A stretch of DNA of 64,000 nucleotides from Maylandia zebra (lineage: Eukaryota; Chordata; Actinopteri; Cichliformes; Cichlidae), in assembly GCF_041146795.1 (NCBI RefSeq), contig NC_135177.1:2726560-2790559 (forward strand), in the 5' to 3' direction. Below, piece after piece: positions 21,615 through 33,545 of this stretch. The notes beneath the pieces are model-generated. The model was not told where the DNA came from. It saw only the letters and a program-made list of their open reading frames with translations, and searched no databases. The position numbers and the translations under genes are program-made. Each line of letters begins with the position of its first letter. Position 1 is the first letter of the stretch.

Positions 21615-22173
21615 ATTCTCGGCTTTAATCAGCTCTAGTTCAAACGAAGGAAAATGTCCAACATTCGCTGAACGGCAGGAGAAACAGCCGTGAAAAACCC
21701 CCACAGCAAGACCTCCTCCATGACCAGACACCCGAGGCTTGCTGATGAAGAAATAGCTGTGTGGGCAAAGTTCAATGAGGGACAAATAGTCTAAGTCACT
21801 CTGCCAGGGCTCAGTCAGAAATAAATAATGATTTTTTGGGGGGAAAATATCAAATAATTCAGCAAGAAAGATTTATTAGTCATGGATAGGCTATGGCCAC
21901 ACCCTCTAACAGATCATTACATGAAGGAACCTTTTAAAAAAACAAGCGCGCTCATGCTCTTACGTGCTGCACAATAATGTTTAATATTTAGTATTTACTG
22001 TTATATTCCCATAGATTATCGTGATGTTGTTTATTATATTGCTCTCTTTTTTCCTTGTTTTCTCTTTTTTCTTTCTCAACAGGTGATTTCTCCCCTTTCT
22101 TTCCCCCAGTCAAGTCTGTCCCGTGTAGTAAGTGAAAATAAAATAAAATAAACAATAAAAGCAAAGGTGAATC
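21615..22173. other. no gene seen
   Basis: This is AT-rich sequence between the RTE tail and a hAT MITE. I see no coding or structured feature that I can support. Confidence 0.45.
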
Positions 22174-22181
22174 ATATAGAC

Positions 22182-22408
22182 CAGGGTTCCCCAATCCCAG
22201 TCCACGAGGGCCGGTGTCCTGCAGGTTTTAGATCTCACCCTGGGTCAACACACCTGAATCACATGATGAGTTTATTACCAGGCCTCTGGAGAACTTCAGG
22301 ACACGTTGAGGAGGTGATTTATCCATTTAAATCAGCTGTGATGGATCAAGAAGACATCTAAAACCTGCAGGGACACCGGCCCTCGTGGACTGAGATTGGG
22401 GACCCCTG
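22182..22408. mobile_element. hAT-type MITE, 227 bp
   Basis: Long inverted repeats (CAGGGTTCCCCAATCCCAGT at one end, reverse complement of CAGGGGTCCCCAATCTCAGT at the other) include the block CACGAGGGCCGGTGTCC. A perfect 8-bp duplication ATATAGAC flanks it (22174-22181, 22409-22416). Confidence 0.85.
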
Positions 22409-22416
22409 ATATAGAC

Positions 22417-23803
22417 CAATACAGCAAGGCTGGGATGGTCCATTTGGTAAAGTAAATCCGTTGGGCATCTTTCTTTGCCTTTAGACAATAATTCTGATGG
22501 CAAAAGAACCAAACGGGACAGACAGTCTCGTCATGCATTGAAAAGCACCAGGGTGTGCGAGGTAGAAGCCTTATTATTAGCAGGATCTCGAGTTAGGGGG
22601 TGCAATTACTCAGGGTTTGGGCCGATTCCACTCACCGCATGATCCCAGAGACCCGAGCCCTGTGTATCCAAGCAGGGGCGTGAAAGACAAATTCCCCTCC
22701 ATGAAAATTTTCTGAGTACAGGAAACAAGACACCTCGATGTTGCGTACCAGCCACACCCCGCTGCCAGAACAGCCTGAGGTTCACATGGACACCTGCTCT
22801 TCTCCCTCGTGGTCTGAGGACACTGCTGAGGTCGCTGGACAAGGATCCAGCCACCGGCAGAGGATGGAAAATGCCGACACAAGAGGATGAGGCCCATCAT
22901 TGAAGATAAGTTAGATAACAGCGTCTATCATTGATACGGAGCGCAAACAATAGACCAGGACAAACGTAAACACCGGTGCCATCACTCTTATGACCACGTT
23001 TTTAAGACTAACAACTAGGAAACATTTACAGATATGCAAAGAAACTTCTTGGGACACTCACAGCCAACTGGATGCGATTTACAGTTTTGATTGATTTCAG
23101 CCAGTCACACAGAACGACCATTGCCTGCTGCTTAGCTGATGGCACATTTGAAACTGACGACTCTCACTGGTGGACTCAGTTTTCCTCTCTAAATCTCTTG
23201 TATTTATGGGTTTAAAACGTGTTTTCATAACTTGCCCCCCCCTCTCTCAAACAAACATATGGCATTGGCTGAAATGGATGTGCACACATTTTCAAGTTGG
23301 GGTTTTTCCCTCTCTCTTTTGTACTTTTTTGCAAAAGTGCTTTAGCTCACCCTCAATCTTTTAATTCCCCCCATGGCTGAAGAACCAGTCTTGTTCTTAA
23401 ATGGCTACTCAGTTTACTGAATAAGATCAAAGGTCATAAGGGTCATGGTCTGTCGGTCCTCACCATCCAACCCTTTTTGCTATGTTTTGTTATGTTCTCT
23501 CCTGGATTCCTGCTTCCCTCTGTGTAACAAGGCAACCTTTTGTAGCTTGATTTACAGTGAAGATGGAGACTAAGACAAAGTATGGTGGAAGCAAGAGGTG
23601 TTTATTTGCCTACATATATCTAAACCATGACAGTCAATAGCAGGTCACGCCTTCTAACAGCAATCACTCCTCTGTCTAATGACAGCCTTAAATACTCTCA
23701 GCTGTTAAGGACTAAACCATTATTTACTCTCAGGTGAGTTTACCAAATTCTAACATTCCACAAACATTGTACAGTACACAATCTCAATAAATGAAAATAC
23801 ACA
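22417..23803. other. no gene seen
   Basis: Short frames exist (for example minus 22610-22900) but none has splice or family support. I cannot assign this stretch. Confidence 0.4.
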
Positions 23804-23805
23804 TA

Positions 23806-25179
23806 CAGGGAGTGCAGAATTATTAGGCAAATGAGTATTTTGTCCACATCATCCTCTTCATGCATGTTGTCTTACTCCAAGCTGTATAGGCTCGAAAGCC
23901 TACTACCAATTAAGCATATTAGGTGATGTGCATCTCTGTAATGAGAAGGGGTGTGGTCTAATGACATCAACACCCTATATCAGGTGTGCATAATTATTAG
24001 GCAACGTCCTTTCCTTTGGCAAAATGGGTCAAAAGAAGGACTTGACAGGCTCAGAAAAGTCAAAAACAGTGAGATATCTTGCAGAGGGATGCAGCAGTCT
24101 CAAAATTGCAAAGCTTCTGAAGCGTGATCATCGAACAATCAAGCGTTTCATTCAAAATAGTCAACAGGGTCGCAAGAAGCGTGTGGAAAAACCAAGGCGC
24201 AAAATAACTGCCCATGAGCTGAGAAAAGTCAAGCGTGCAGCTGCCAAGATGCCACTTGCCACCAGTTTGGCCATATTTCAGAGCTGCAACATCACTGGAG
24301 TGCCCAAAAGCACAAGGTGTGCAATACTCAGAGACATGGCCAAGGTAAGAAAGGCTGAAAGACGACCACCACTGAACAAGACACACAAGCTGAAACGTCA
24401 AGACTGGGCCAAGAAATATCTCAAGACTGATTTTTCTAAGGTTTTATGGACTGATGAAATGAGAGTGAGTCTTGATGGGCCAGATGGATGGGCCCGTGGC
24501 TGGATTGGTAAAGGGCAGAGAGCTCCAGTCCCACTCAGACGCCAGCAAGGTGGAGGTGGAGTACTGGTTTGGGCTGGTATCATCAAAGATGAACTTGTGG
24601 GGCCTTTTCAGATTGAGGATGGAGTCAAGCTCAACTCCCAGTCCTACTGCCAGTTTCTGGAAGACACCTTCTTCAAGCAGTGGTACAGGAAGAAGTCTGC
24701 ATCCTTCAAGAAAAACATGATTTTCATGCAGGACAATGCTCCATCACACGCGTCCAAGTACTCCACAGCGTGGCTGCAAGAAAGGGTATAAAAGAAGAAA
24801 AACTAATGACATGGCCTCCTTGTTCACCTGATCTGAACCCCATTGAGAACCTGTGGTCCATCATCAAATGTGAGATTTACAAGGAGGGAAAACAGTACAC
24901 CTCTCTGAACAGTGTCTGGGAGGCTGTGGTTGCTGCTGCACGCAATGTTGATGGTGAACAGATCAAAACACTGACAGAATCCATGGATGGCAGGCTTTTG
25001 AGTGTCCTTGCAAAGAAAGGTGGCTATATTGGTCGCTGATTTGTTTTTGTTTTGTTTTTGAATGTCAGAAATGTATATTTGTGAATGTGGAGATGTTATA
25101 TTGGTTTCACTGGTAAAAATAAATAATTGAAATGGGTATATATTTGTTTTTTGCTAAGTTGCCTAATAATTCTGCACAG
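23806..25179 (+). mobile_element. Tc1/mariner element with short inverted repeats
   Basis: The ends share TGCAGAATTATTAGGCAA and its reverse complement TTGCCTAATAATTCTGCA. TA dinucleotides flank it at 23804-23805 and 25180-25181. One transposase frame, broken once, fills the middle. It is unrelated in sequence to the Tc1 copy at 12037. Confidence 0.88.
24024..25039 (+). pseudogene. Tc1-like transposase with one frameshift
   Basis: It starts MGQKKDLTGSEK. An N-terminal helix-turn-helix (AEGCSSLKIAKLLKRDHRTI) is followed by the catalytic domain with D in LWTDEM, D in MQDNAPSH and E in NPIENLW. A single-base loss near 24775 shifts the frame, giving a stop at 24789-24791; the rest continues in the next frame to 25039. 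Allowing for that, I count about 37 residues between the second D and the E, not the 34 of classic Tc1. Total length is about 338 residues, usual for the superfamily. Confidence 0.85.
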
Positions 25180-25181
25180 TA

Positions 25182-26617
25182 ATAGTCACCTGCACACACA
25201 GATATCCCCCTAAAATAGCTAAAACTAAAAACAAACTAAAAACTACTTCCAAAAACATTCAGCTTTGATATTAATGAGTTTTTTGTCTATTTATTTGTCT
25301 ACTTTTTCTATATCATCCATCATACAAAATGTAGACATACAAAAATACAAAAGTCCCTTTTTATAACTTGTTTTATTAGTTTTAATCTTTTAACTTTATG
25401 CATCAAGCAAAAACTTAATTATATGCAACATTCTCTGACTGGAAGAAATGTGTTTAACATTTAAACCTATTTTCTGCACATTCCAGCACATAAAATATAT
25501 ATTTTGTGTTTACACTCACTCACAAATAGATGCAAGTAAAACACAGCAGAAAATAAATAAAGTCAAAGACTTTCTGATGGCCTTGTGAGGATTATCACCA
25601 CTTCTGGTTTAACTCTCCTTGCCTCTGATGGCCCTCAGGCTTTTATTCGAGGCTTTGTCTTGTCTCTCCTGACATCTTCAAGTCTTCCTGAAGCCTTTTT
25701 GCCATCAGTTTCAATCTGTATCCTTCTCACTAACTTCTCCTCCCCATATTCTCTTCACGTATTATGTCAGTCTGTCTTTAACGTTGAGCTGCAGCTAATG
25801 TCATGTGACTTATTTTTCTTAGAGTTGTTTCTCCCTGCCACGGTATGACTGGTCTTATTTTTTGGCGGAGGGACTCCACTTTGCTCTGTAGCTTCATCAG
25901 ACTTCAATCAACAGCTACTTCCTTACTTACATCTTTTCCTTTCTTTTCAACTCTTATCAGTCACTCAATGTTTAAATTCTTAGTATTTTTTAAAAACTGC
26001 TTCTCAGGTGGGGTATCAGCCCCTAAATGATGCTCAGATCACACTTTTGGAATAGATGCTGCTATTTCTGCAACCAGATTTCCTCAATATTTAATGACTG
26101 AGCTGCTGGTCATCATCAAGCTATTTGTCGTACATCAGTTTTGACTCTGATGTCATATTTTTACCTCAAAAAAGTCCTGGTAAGCCATGACATGGAGCTG
26201 GTGGTGGTAACAAACTCTTTTCCATTTTTATCCACATTTCTGTTCGTCTTTACAAAAACTTTGTTCTCTAAACTTTGTATAATAGCCTCTCCTGGCCTCC
26301 AATTACCTCTGAGCCTTATTACAGGCTCTCTTCTTATCTCTCTTTATGGACTGATAGCTCTCAAGCCTTTGTTTCATTGCTGACTTCATTACTATACTCC
26401 AGTCATTGTCTTGCCCACCTTGTGTGAGCTAATCAGCTCCCATTCCATATACTTTAAATCTCACTGCTCTTCTGTCATCCTGCCTGTCAGACTCTCATTT
26501 GTGTAACCTTTGTCTCACCGCTTTCCCTCAGAGCTCCATCCAAGCCTCCATCTTCATCTCTGGGGGAGTCCCATCCTAAATCCTATCACTGCTGGGATCC
26601 TGTTGTGATTTGTCCTG
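25182..26617. other. no gene seen
   Basis: The only frames are short and pyrimidine-rich (for example 25585-25848 plus), without family or splice support. Confidence 0.4.
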
Positions 26618-26890
26618 CTAGAAGGTGAAGCTCCGTCCCAGTCTCAAGTCTTTCACAGACTCCAAGAGGTTTTCTTCCAAGATTGCCCTGTATTTGGCTC
26701 CATCCATCTTCCCATCAACTTTGACCAGCTTCCCTGTCCCTGCTGAAGAGAAGCCCCCCCAGAGCATGATGCTGCCACCACCATATTTGACAGTGGGGAT
26801 GGTGTGTTCAGAGTGATGTGCAGTGTTAGTTTTCCACCACACATAGCGTTTTGCATTTTGGCCAAAAAGTTCCATTTTGGTCTATTTAAG
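26618..26890 (-). pseudogene. Tc1 transposase central fragment
   Basis: The minus strand reads MELFGQNAKRYVWW, then HTIPTVKYGGGSIMLWGGFS, then KMDGAKYRAILEENLLESVK. This is the segment between the first and second catalytic aspartates of Tc1 transposases, but from a different family than the copy at 12246. Both ends are missing. Confidence 0.8.
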
Positions 26891-26891
26891 A

Positions 26892-26940
26892 CAGCACAAC
26901 TGATCAGATGAGAAGTCAGCTCACCTGATCAGTTGTGCTG
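26892..26940. repeat. 49-nt near-perfect hairpin
   Basis: Arms of 21 nt (26892-26912 and 26920-26940) pair at 20 of 21 positions around a 7-nt loop AAGTCAG. Both arms contain ACTGATCAG or CTGATCAGT. It lies directly beyond the Tc1 fragment. It could be the folded end of a MITE; there is no evidence of a microRNA. Confidence 0.7.
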
Positions 26941-27235
26941 CCGATGTGGGCTTTGCCTGGGCGGGGTTGGGTCTGGGCGTGGCAGTCCTTTTAATTTTTG
27001 ATCCACTGAGTTTTGTAACTTACTTGGCCACTGGTAATATAAAGAAAAATCTTTATATTGGTATTCTGGTTTATTGCCGGTTTACAGGACGGTCCTTTGG
27101 GCCTTTGATGACCTTGAGTCTGCTTTCCCTACAAAAACAGAAGAAAAAAATATATTAAATCTTCAACAGTTATTAACAGTGGAAAATGTGAAGGCTAATT
27201 TCAGCAAACTACTGAATTAAAATCAGTTCATTAAT

Positions 27236-27434
27236 ATAATATAGCACCAAATAACAACAACAGTCCCCTAAAGGCACTTTATATTGTAAAGTACCCTACA
27301 ACAGGCTAAACCCATAGAGAAAGAAACAAAACAATAATTAGATGACCTGTTACTGAGCAAGCACTTGATGACAGTGGGAAGGAAAAAATCCCAGAAGAGG
27401 AGGAAAACAGGACAGAAGACACACTATGAAAGAG
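27236..27434. repeat. diverged copy of the 7090 / 55715 interspersed repeat
   Basis: It shares ACAACAACAGTC, GGCACTTTATATTGTAAAG and GACAGTGGGAAGGAAAAA with those copies. The endogenous retrovirus inserted at its right edge. Confidence 0.5.
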
Positions 27435-27439
27435 AACTC

Positions 27440-28128
27440 TGTTGTGATATTTTGATACCATGGTAGCATTTACAGGATATTGTTTTATAGTGATATTATA
27501 CAGGAAAACTGTTACTCAATAAGGCCCATTTACTAGTTGTTTTTCTCTTTCTCTGTGACCCAAGAATTAATGTGTAAGAATCACAGGCTGGTACCTCAAG
27601 GTCGAAAACACCACAGAGATCACTTCCTTACTCCCATCCTCCCTTCTTTATCTCCTAGAAAAGAGCTTGTTAAAGGCCAGGTGGTTTGTTTCAGAATTCA
27701 CTAATGAAAGAACTCTGTATTCTATGTCTAGGAGTGTATTTTGCTGGGATAATCATAAATTGTAGCTGAACTGATAAACTATACAAAGGATACTTCTTTG
27801 CTCAGAAGGCAGGAAGACGCTTCCTTATTTGGTCTGTACCGGTCTGAACTGAGAACCTGCTGACACACAAACCTTTTTCCTCTATATAAACTGTTGTCTG
27901 ATGAATAAACCTTTGAGTTGATTTTGGGAAAGCAACCTGAAGCAGTCTGTGTTTCCTTGTTCTCCCAAGCTACTCCCGGCGCTGTAACTAACCTGCTGAA
28001 CGGCATACCTGAGTGTTACTTTGAATAATTTTGAATCTTATAGGGTAAAGACAAAACTCTGCTTATAGGTGCCCACGCCTCGGAGGAAACCCGATCCACG
28101 GAGAAACCCGGGACCGAGATTTCTTTCA
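27440..28128 (+). repeat. 5' LTR
   Basis: It starts TGTTGTGATATTTTG and ends GATTTCTTTCA (TG...CA). A TATA box (CTCTATATAAAC, near 27881) and a polyadenylation signal (GATGAATAAACC, near 27900) are in the expected order for U3-R. Confidence 0.93.
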
Positions 28129-28131
28129 ACT

Positions 28132-28149
28132 TGGTGTCAGAAGTGGGAT
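28132..28149 (+). other. primer binding site, tRNA-Leu type
   Basis: TGGTGTCAGAAGTGGGAT lies three bases after the LTR and complements the 3' end of leucine tRNAs (TGG pairs with CCA). Confidence 0.8.
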
Positions 28150-28504
28150 CCGCTGACAAAGGTAAATACGTGTCTTTTATATTTATATGGGACTGTATTA
28201 TACCTTTCTCAGTGATCGATCCATAAAGAAACGGGATATGCTGATGAAGTTTTACTTAGTGGCCCAGATAAATGGGATACACTGACGACTTCCTTAGTCC
28301 CCGAATAAAGTAAATTAAAAGCAGAGAGACACAGGAAGTTGCCTGTTGTTTTGCGAGAAGTTGCTCGTTAAGTGAGAAGTTGCTTACCAAAAACAAAAAA
28401 CAAAAATTGCTAGCAATAAAATTAAAGTAACCTCAGCTGTGCCTCAGCTAAAAATACTAACATAAATCCTTCAAGCGTGTAAACCCCTCTGGAAGTCACT
28501 GAAC

Positions 28505-29054
28505 ATGGGTCAGAATAATTCAAAGATCTCAGACAGATCCAGAAGAAAGTGAGAAACTAATGTATGCAAGAGTACCACCTGCCCCAGCACAGCAGGGAGG
28601 TTTCAGAGGACAGAAAGATAAGAGTAGAGATGTGTGTTTTTGCTGTGGAAAGATAGGACATTGGTCTAGGGCGTGTCAATTTGCAGCTTCCACTAGAGCA
28701 CGCGCGCCTCAACCACAAAATGCAGGACAAGCTCCTGCCACTAGGCGTCAGCAGAGCTCTTCCAGTCAAGGTAACTGGCAACAAAGGGAAGCATGCAATA
28801 ATGGCCCCACATCTAGGCTGGAGTCTTACAACCTGAATTTTAATCCACAAGGTAGACAAGCTAGAGGTGCAAATTTAGCTCAGTTTTCCAGCAGCCGCAG
28901 ACACCCAGAGCAAAAATTAATTTGTGTATTTCATTTAACACAAAGGGTGAAATGTTTGCTGACACTGATAACAGCTATGTTTTTTCTGCCCTATGCACCG
29001 ACATCATGGAGAAGGAACAGCCTCTGTGTCAGCTGGACCCTCAGCAGAGAATGA
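28505..29054 (+). pseudogene. gag remnant (matrix start joined to nucleocapsid)
   Basis: A start MGQNNSKIS, with the Gly-2 myristoylation context of retroviral matrix proteins, is cut off after about 15 codons by a stop. The next frame enters the end of capsid and then one nucleocapsid zinc knuckle, CFCCGKIGHWSRAC (C-x2-C-x4-H-x4-C), at about 28640. Most of matrix and capsid is deleted. Everything past about 28900 is in decayed frames. Confidence 0.8.
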
Positions 29055-29224
29055 AAGCAACATCCTTTTTGTCCGGTACTCTATGTCACACACTGTGCCA
29101 AAAAAACGTGTACAGACGCCACTACCAGGTAATCCCATGACTGGGAGCCACACTTTTGTCTCTCTCACACTGTTCAACAACATGATAACTGCTCACACCA
29201 GTGATTTATTGACTGTACACCTTA

Positions 29225-31330
29225 TCACGCACAGCTGAAAAACAACAAGCCAGTATATGTCAAGCAATATCCCATTTCCGCCGAAAAAGCCGCAGCCCTT
29301 GATGTCATCATAGGAGATTTATTGACAGCTGGAGTAATAAAGCCCACAGTATCTCCATATAACACTCCTGTCAATCCTGTGCCAAAGCCTAACAAACCTG
29401 GCATATGGCGTTTCATACAAGACTTAAGGCAAATTAATGCAGTCATTATGCCTCTGCCACCTCTCAGACGTTCCCAGCATATTGACATCCATTCCATCCA
29501 CAGCTATACATTTTACCGTGGTGGACCTGTGTTCCGCTTTTTTTCTCAGTGCCTGTGCATGAAGACACACAGCCGATATTTGCATTCACACATAGAAATA
29601 AGCAGTACACCTGGACACGTTTGCCACAAGGCATGGTAGATAGCCCTGCTGCTTTCTCAATGGTGGTCCGTGCTACCCTGGACAGCTTCACTCCTCCGGA
29701 GGGCTGTACTGGATGACCTCCTCCTCTGTGCTCCGAGTGAGGAATTATGTCAAACTGCTACACACATGCTTCTCCAGCACCTCCAACAGACTGGCCACAA
29801 AGCATCGGCAAAGAAAATGCAGTACTGTCAGACTTCTGTTCAACATTTGGGATTCACACTGTCTCACGGAAAACGTTCCATGACTGCAGACAGGGTCAAA
29901 GCTGTGACCTCCGTCCCTCGGCCCACTACACAGAAGGAAATGTTGTCCTTCCTGGGCATGGTGAACTATTGCAGACAGTGGATACCAGACTGTTCTTTTC
30001 ATGACCACATTCTGCGTGACTGTTGTAAAAAAAGACAAGCCTCCTCGAATACTGTGGTCCACAGAAATGACTGCCTCTTTCAATGCATTAAAAGGAGTGC
30101 TGACCTCCGCCACTCAAAGGTGCTGCCTGTGGTTGTTCAGGGAATGCCGGCCTGCCTGAGGGCGGTAGCAGCTTGCTCTATCATGATAAGGGACTGCGAG
30201 AAGCTTACACTCTCACATGACACTATTCTACACACCAATCACCAGGTCACGACCATTCTAGCAAACATAACTACACAACATATGACTGCACAACGTCGCT
30301 CAGGTTATGAAGCTACACTGACTTCAACAGCAAATCTCACTATAAAAGCAAGCAGCACACCCAATTCGCCAGCACACTTACTTATTCGTATGCTGTGTTC
30401 TTCTGACCGACAGGATGGCTCAGACAGGCTTGACGATCATGACTGCATGACACGTATACAGGAATCCACAGCACCACGTCCAGACTTAGAGCAAACACCT
30501 ATCTCAGACTCAGCCACGGTTTATGTGGACGGGTCCTGTTCAAGGCCGAATGACAACTCATTTCTTTGTGGCTATTCAGTGGTGACATTGCCTGACATCA
30601 TACTAGAGGCTCACTCATTACCATTTCACTCAGCACAAAAAGCAGAGCTCATGGCTTTAATACACGCCTGTGAGCTACATGTGGATAAGCGTGTGACAAT
30701 TTACACGGACAGCCGTTATGCGTTTGGTGTCGTACATGACTTTGGCACATTGTGGAGACAGAGAGGATTTAGATCTGCTGACGGAAAATCAATTGCTAAA
30801 TTCTGATTTTGTTCAAAGACTTTTTCAGGCTATACAGCTACCATCGGCCGTTGCAGTCGTTAAAACGAAAGGACACAGTACAGCTGACACAGACGAAGCA
30901 GCAGGTAATGCCCTAGCAGACGTGACTGCCAAGGCTGCAGCTGCATCACAGCTCCCACCTCCACAGGAAGTATTATCTGTGCCCCTACAGTTGCCACTTG
31001 TTACACTCCCAGACTATTTAGAAACAAATGTTGATTTAAACTTTATACAAGAGCAGGCCTCTGCATCTGATTACACCTATTGGGAGGATAATGACTGTAC
31101 CTTAGATGACAGAGATGGCCTATACAAAATTTTGAGGGTTTGATTGCCCTCCCATCTTCCCTGATGCCAGTCCTTGTCCGACATTTTCACGGTGTGAGTC
31201 ATGTCGGACAAAGAGGGGTAATAGGGGCAATAAAACCAAGATTTGTAATTGAGAAAACATCACATGCAGTAAAAAGCATATTAGCAACCTGTCTAACATG
31301 TGCACGAACTAATATAGGGAGACCAAAAGC
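29225..31330 (+). pseudogene. pol remnant: reverse transcriptase, RNase H, integrase zinc domain
   Basis: Reverse transcriptase pieces lie in several frames (PVPKPNKPGIWRFIQDLRQIN near 29380; a fingers-palm region with frameshift after it). The catalytic aspartates survive as VLDDLLLC near 29710, where the usual YxDD tyrosine has been lost. RNase H follows (YVDGSCSRPND near 30520, KAELMALIHACE, YTDSRYAFGV) and is frameshifted near 30800. An integrase HHCC zinc region (HFHGVSHVGQRG, ATCLTCARTN) runs to about 31320. The integrase catalytic core is largely deleted. Confidence 0.85.
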
Positions 31331-31375
31331 GAAACATCAGCATTTACCACAACCAGATTTTCCATTTCATACATT

Positions 31376-31744
31376 ATGACTCCATCCGCAGCAACCAAAT
31401 TATCTCCATTTGAAATAATCATGGGAAGACCATTTCCAACACCATGGTCAGCCTCCAGAGGGGCACCGCTATTGGAAGGGGACATAGACACTGCATTGTC
31501 CGACTATGTTCACAACCTGGTAGAAACACTGAATAATAACTATCAGAAAGTTTGTCTCTCTCAGCCTCTCCCCTCCACAGTTCCACCAGTGGAGACAAGG
31601 AGATGCGGTGTTGGTGAAGTCGCTAAAACCAAGGACACTCGGGGAGGCCGCGCGTTTTCCAGCCCCCAGGCTGTACTGGCAGTGACGAAGAACCAGCATC
31701 CTCACAGACGGACAACCTCAGTGGATTCATGCCAGCAGGGTTAA
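31376..31744 (+). pseudogene. pol 3' end (integrase C-terminal remnant)
   Basis: The frame begins near KLSPFEIIMGRPFPTPW, the conserved block just after the integrase core in retroviruses, and continues about 100 codons before a stop. The catalytic D-D-E residues upstream are missing. It leads into env with little space, as in simple retroviruses. Confidence 0.7.
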
Positions 31745-31887
31745 GACCAGCCCAACCAGACCATCTCAGGCGTCGGATCAAGCAGACGACGTCTCCGGCG
31801 AGCCAACGCCCGGATCCAAAACACCTACACACACGCAATCACTGATTAACACACAACGCCTGAAAGAGCCAAGACTCAAAGAGCTCT

Positions 31888-33420
31888 TTGATGCTTCACC
31901 TGAACAACAACAAGGTACTCAAACATCCAGCAGGAACAGAAAGCCGAGAGTACCACATGATGTCTAACCTGATAAAGCTAGACTCATTCCATCCTGATAA
32001 TGGAGAAAATGAAATGCCCATTGTCATCATACGACGCTTATTCTGTGTCTCTCGAACCTGGGACCAGGCCAGAAGACGACTGAAGAACTGTTTTTCTTAT
32101 ATATTTTCTTATATATTTAGGTTATTTATCATATCTATCGCATTAACTTTAGGATTTCTCTTTGCTATTTTGTATTGTAAACTGCAACCATGTTCACATT
32201 TCTGCAGGTCATATTTTGCTGACAATACCTCGTGCTCTATTTTGCGAGACACCTACTTAATACGCTCCTCACAATCAGTAAATAGCAACATAGATGCCAC
32301 TAATAAACCATTTTATGCGCCCCCTAGAACAGGAGTTAACTCCTGGTATGAAAATGCCAGAACAGCCGCTCGTGATTTAGGAAACAGTAACTGTTATGTC
32401 TGTTCAAAGGGTAATCCAGAACAGGTTATAGTAGGATACCCCATATCCAGTTTCCCCCTCACTGAGGGACTAGAGAAAATCGGCGGAGATAATGCTCTCC
32501 TTAAAGACACTTTACAGTTGACTCTGAGCCCTCTCGACTGCTTACTTAGACACACACACACACCAACTAACCCTGAGACTCCATTAGGCGAATTATTGAA
32601 GTTATCTGATGACACCGCAGGGACCTGCGCCCCAATGAAACGCCCCAAGAATAGGTTAAAGCCCTCACTGCCCTTAGGACAGATCCCTTTCCATTTTAAT
32701 ACTAGTATGATATGTCTGCGCAGACTAAAGTTAACGGGCCCAGACACACACATAGATTATACAAAGGATAACTATACATTCTTCTCTGACTCCCCAGGTG
32801 CACGCTGTAATGAGACATGGCTAGCTGTCTCTGTGGCTGAAGTTGTATCATATCTGGAGGAACACACACACAGTTCAAGTTCGAGCGGAGAATCGATCAT
32901 TGTTCCCCCAGAGGGTGTATTAAATGATACTGACTGGGGGGAGTTAGTTAAATCACACATGGTCACGCGCCTAACTAGACCAATCCCACATGCTTATTGG
33001 ATGTGCAATAATACTCTTAGATTAGCTCTACCTGTTAATTGGACCGGTACCTGTGGTCTAGTAACGTTAGCCCAAGAACTACTAATACAACAAACCTCTG
33101 ATCTGCCTGTATCCAGCAGACGTACAAAACGCTCCGCTTACTCACATAACGTTTACAGAGATGTTTGCTGTACTTTCATTCCCAATAATACCGCCCCTAA
33201 CGATTCATTCACACAAGCTATGAATAGACTTGAAGCATTGCAGATAGAACTAAGAGCCAATGCAGGTCTCGGTCAGTGGCTAGACAAGTGGCTGCAGGAC
33301 ACGTTTGGAAAATGGAAGGAACTAATTGTAGCCTTTGTAACCGTTGCAGCATGTATTATTTTGTTTTTGATGATTATTGTCTGTTGTGTGATACCATGTA
33401 TACGCTCTCAGAATTTTTGA
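31888..33420 (+). CDS. retroviral env, 510 codons open
   Basis: This is a single open frame with the layout of a retroviral envelope precursor. It has a hydrophobic leader or anchor at about residues 75-97, a Cys-rich surface region with several Asn-X-Ser/Thr sites, and a basic furin-type site RRTKR at about 411-415. A CC pair follows, then an amphipathic stretch, a membrane span at about 480-505 and a short tail. The segment after the cleavage site is short, only about 65 residues before the membrane span, and I see no hydrophobic fusion peptide. An internal loss in the transmembrane subunit is therefore likely. The gene is open but may not encode a membrane-fusing protein. Confidence 0.82.
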   Translation: MMLHLNNNKVLKHPAGTESREYHMMSNLIKLDSFHPDNGENEMPIVIIRRLFCVSRTWDQARRRLKNCFSYIFSYIFRLFIISIALTLGFLFAILYCKLQPCSHFCRSYFADNTSCSILRDTYLIRSSQSVNSNIDATNKPFYAPPRTGVNSWYENARTAARDLGNSNCYVCSKGNPEQVIVGYPISSFPLTEGLEKIGGDNALLKDTLQLTLSPLDCLLRHTHTPTNPETPLGELLKLSDDTAGTCAPMKRPKNRLKPSLPLGQIPFHFNTSMICLRRLKLTGPDTHIDYTKDNYTFFSDSPGARCNETWLAVSVAEVVSYLEEHTHSSSSSGESIIVPPEGVLNDTDWGELVKSHMVTRLTRPIPHAYWMCNNTLRLALPVNWTGTCGLVTLAQELLIQQTSDLPVSSRRTKRSAYSHNVYRDVCCTFIPNNTAPNDSFTQAMNRLEALQIELRANAGLGQWLDKWLQDTFGKWKELIVAFVTVAACIILFLMIIVCCVIPCIRSQNF

Positions 33421-33532
33421 TATTAAGCTTGCTCGAAGGACCAGTTACATTTATGATTTGTTTTATGTTTATGATTTGTCTTTATATTATGTTATTACAT
33501 TCTGTCTTTATACTATGTTATCATTTCATGAT

Positions 33533-33545
33533 AAAAGGAGGGAAC
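33533..33545 (+). other. polypurine tract
   Basis: AAAAGGAGGGAAC lies immediately before the 3' LTR and is the expected plus-strand primer site. Confidence 0.8.
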
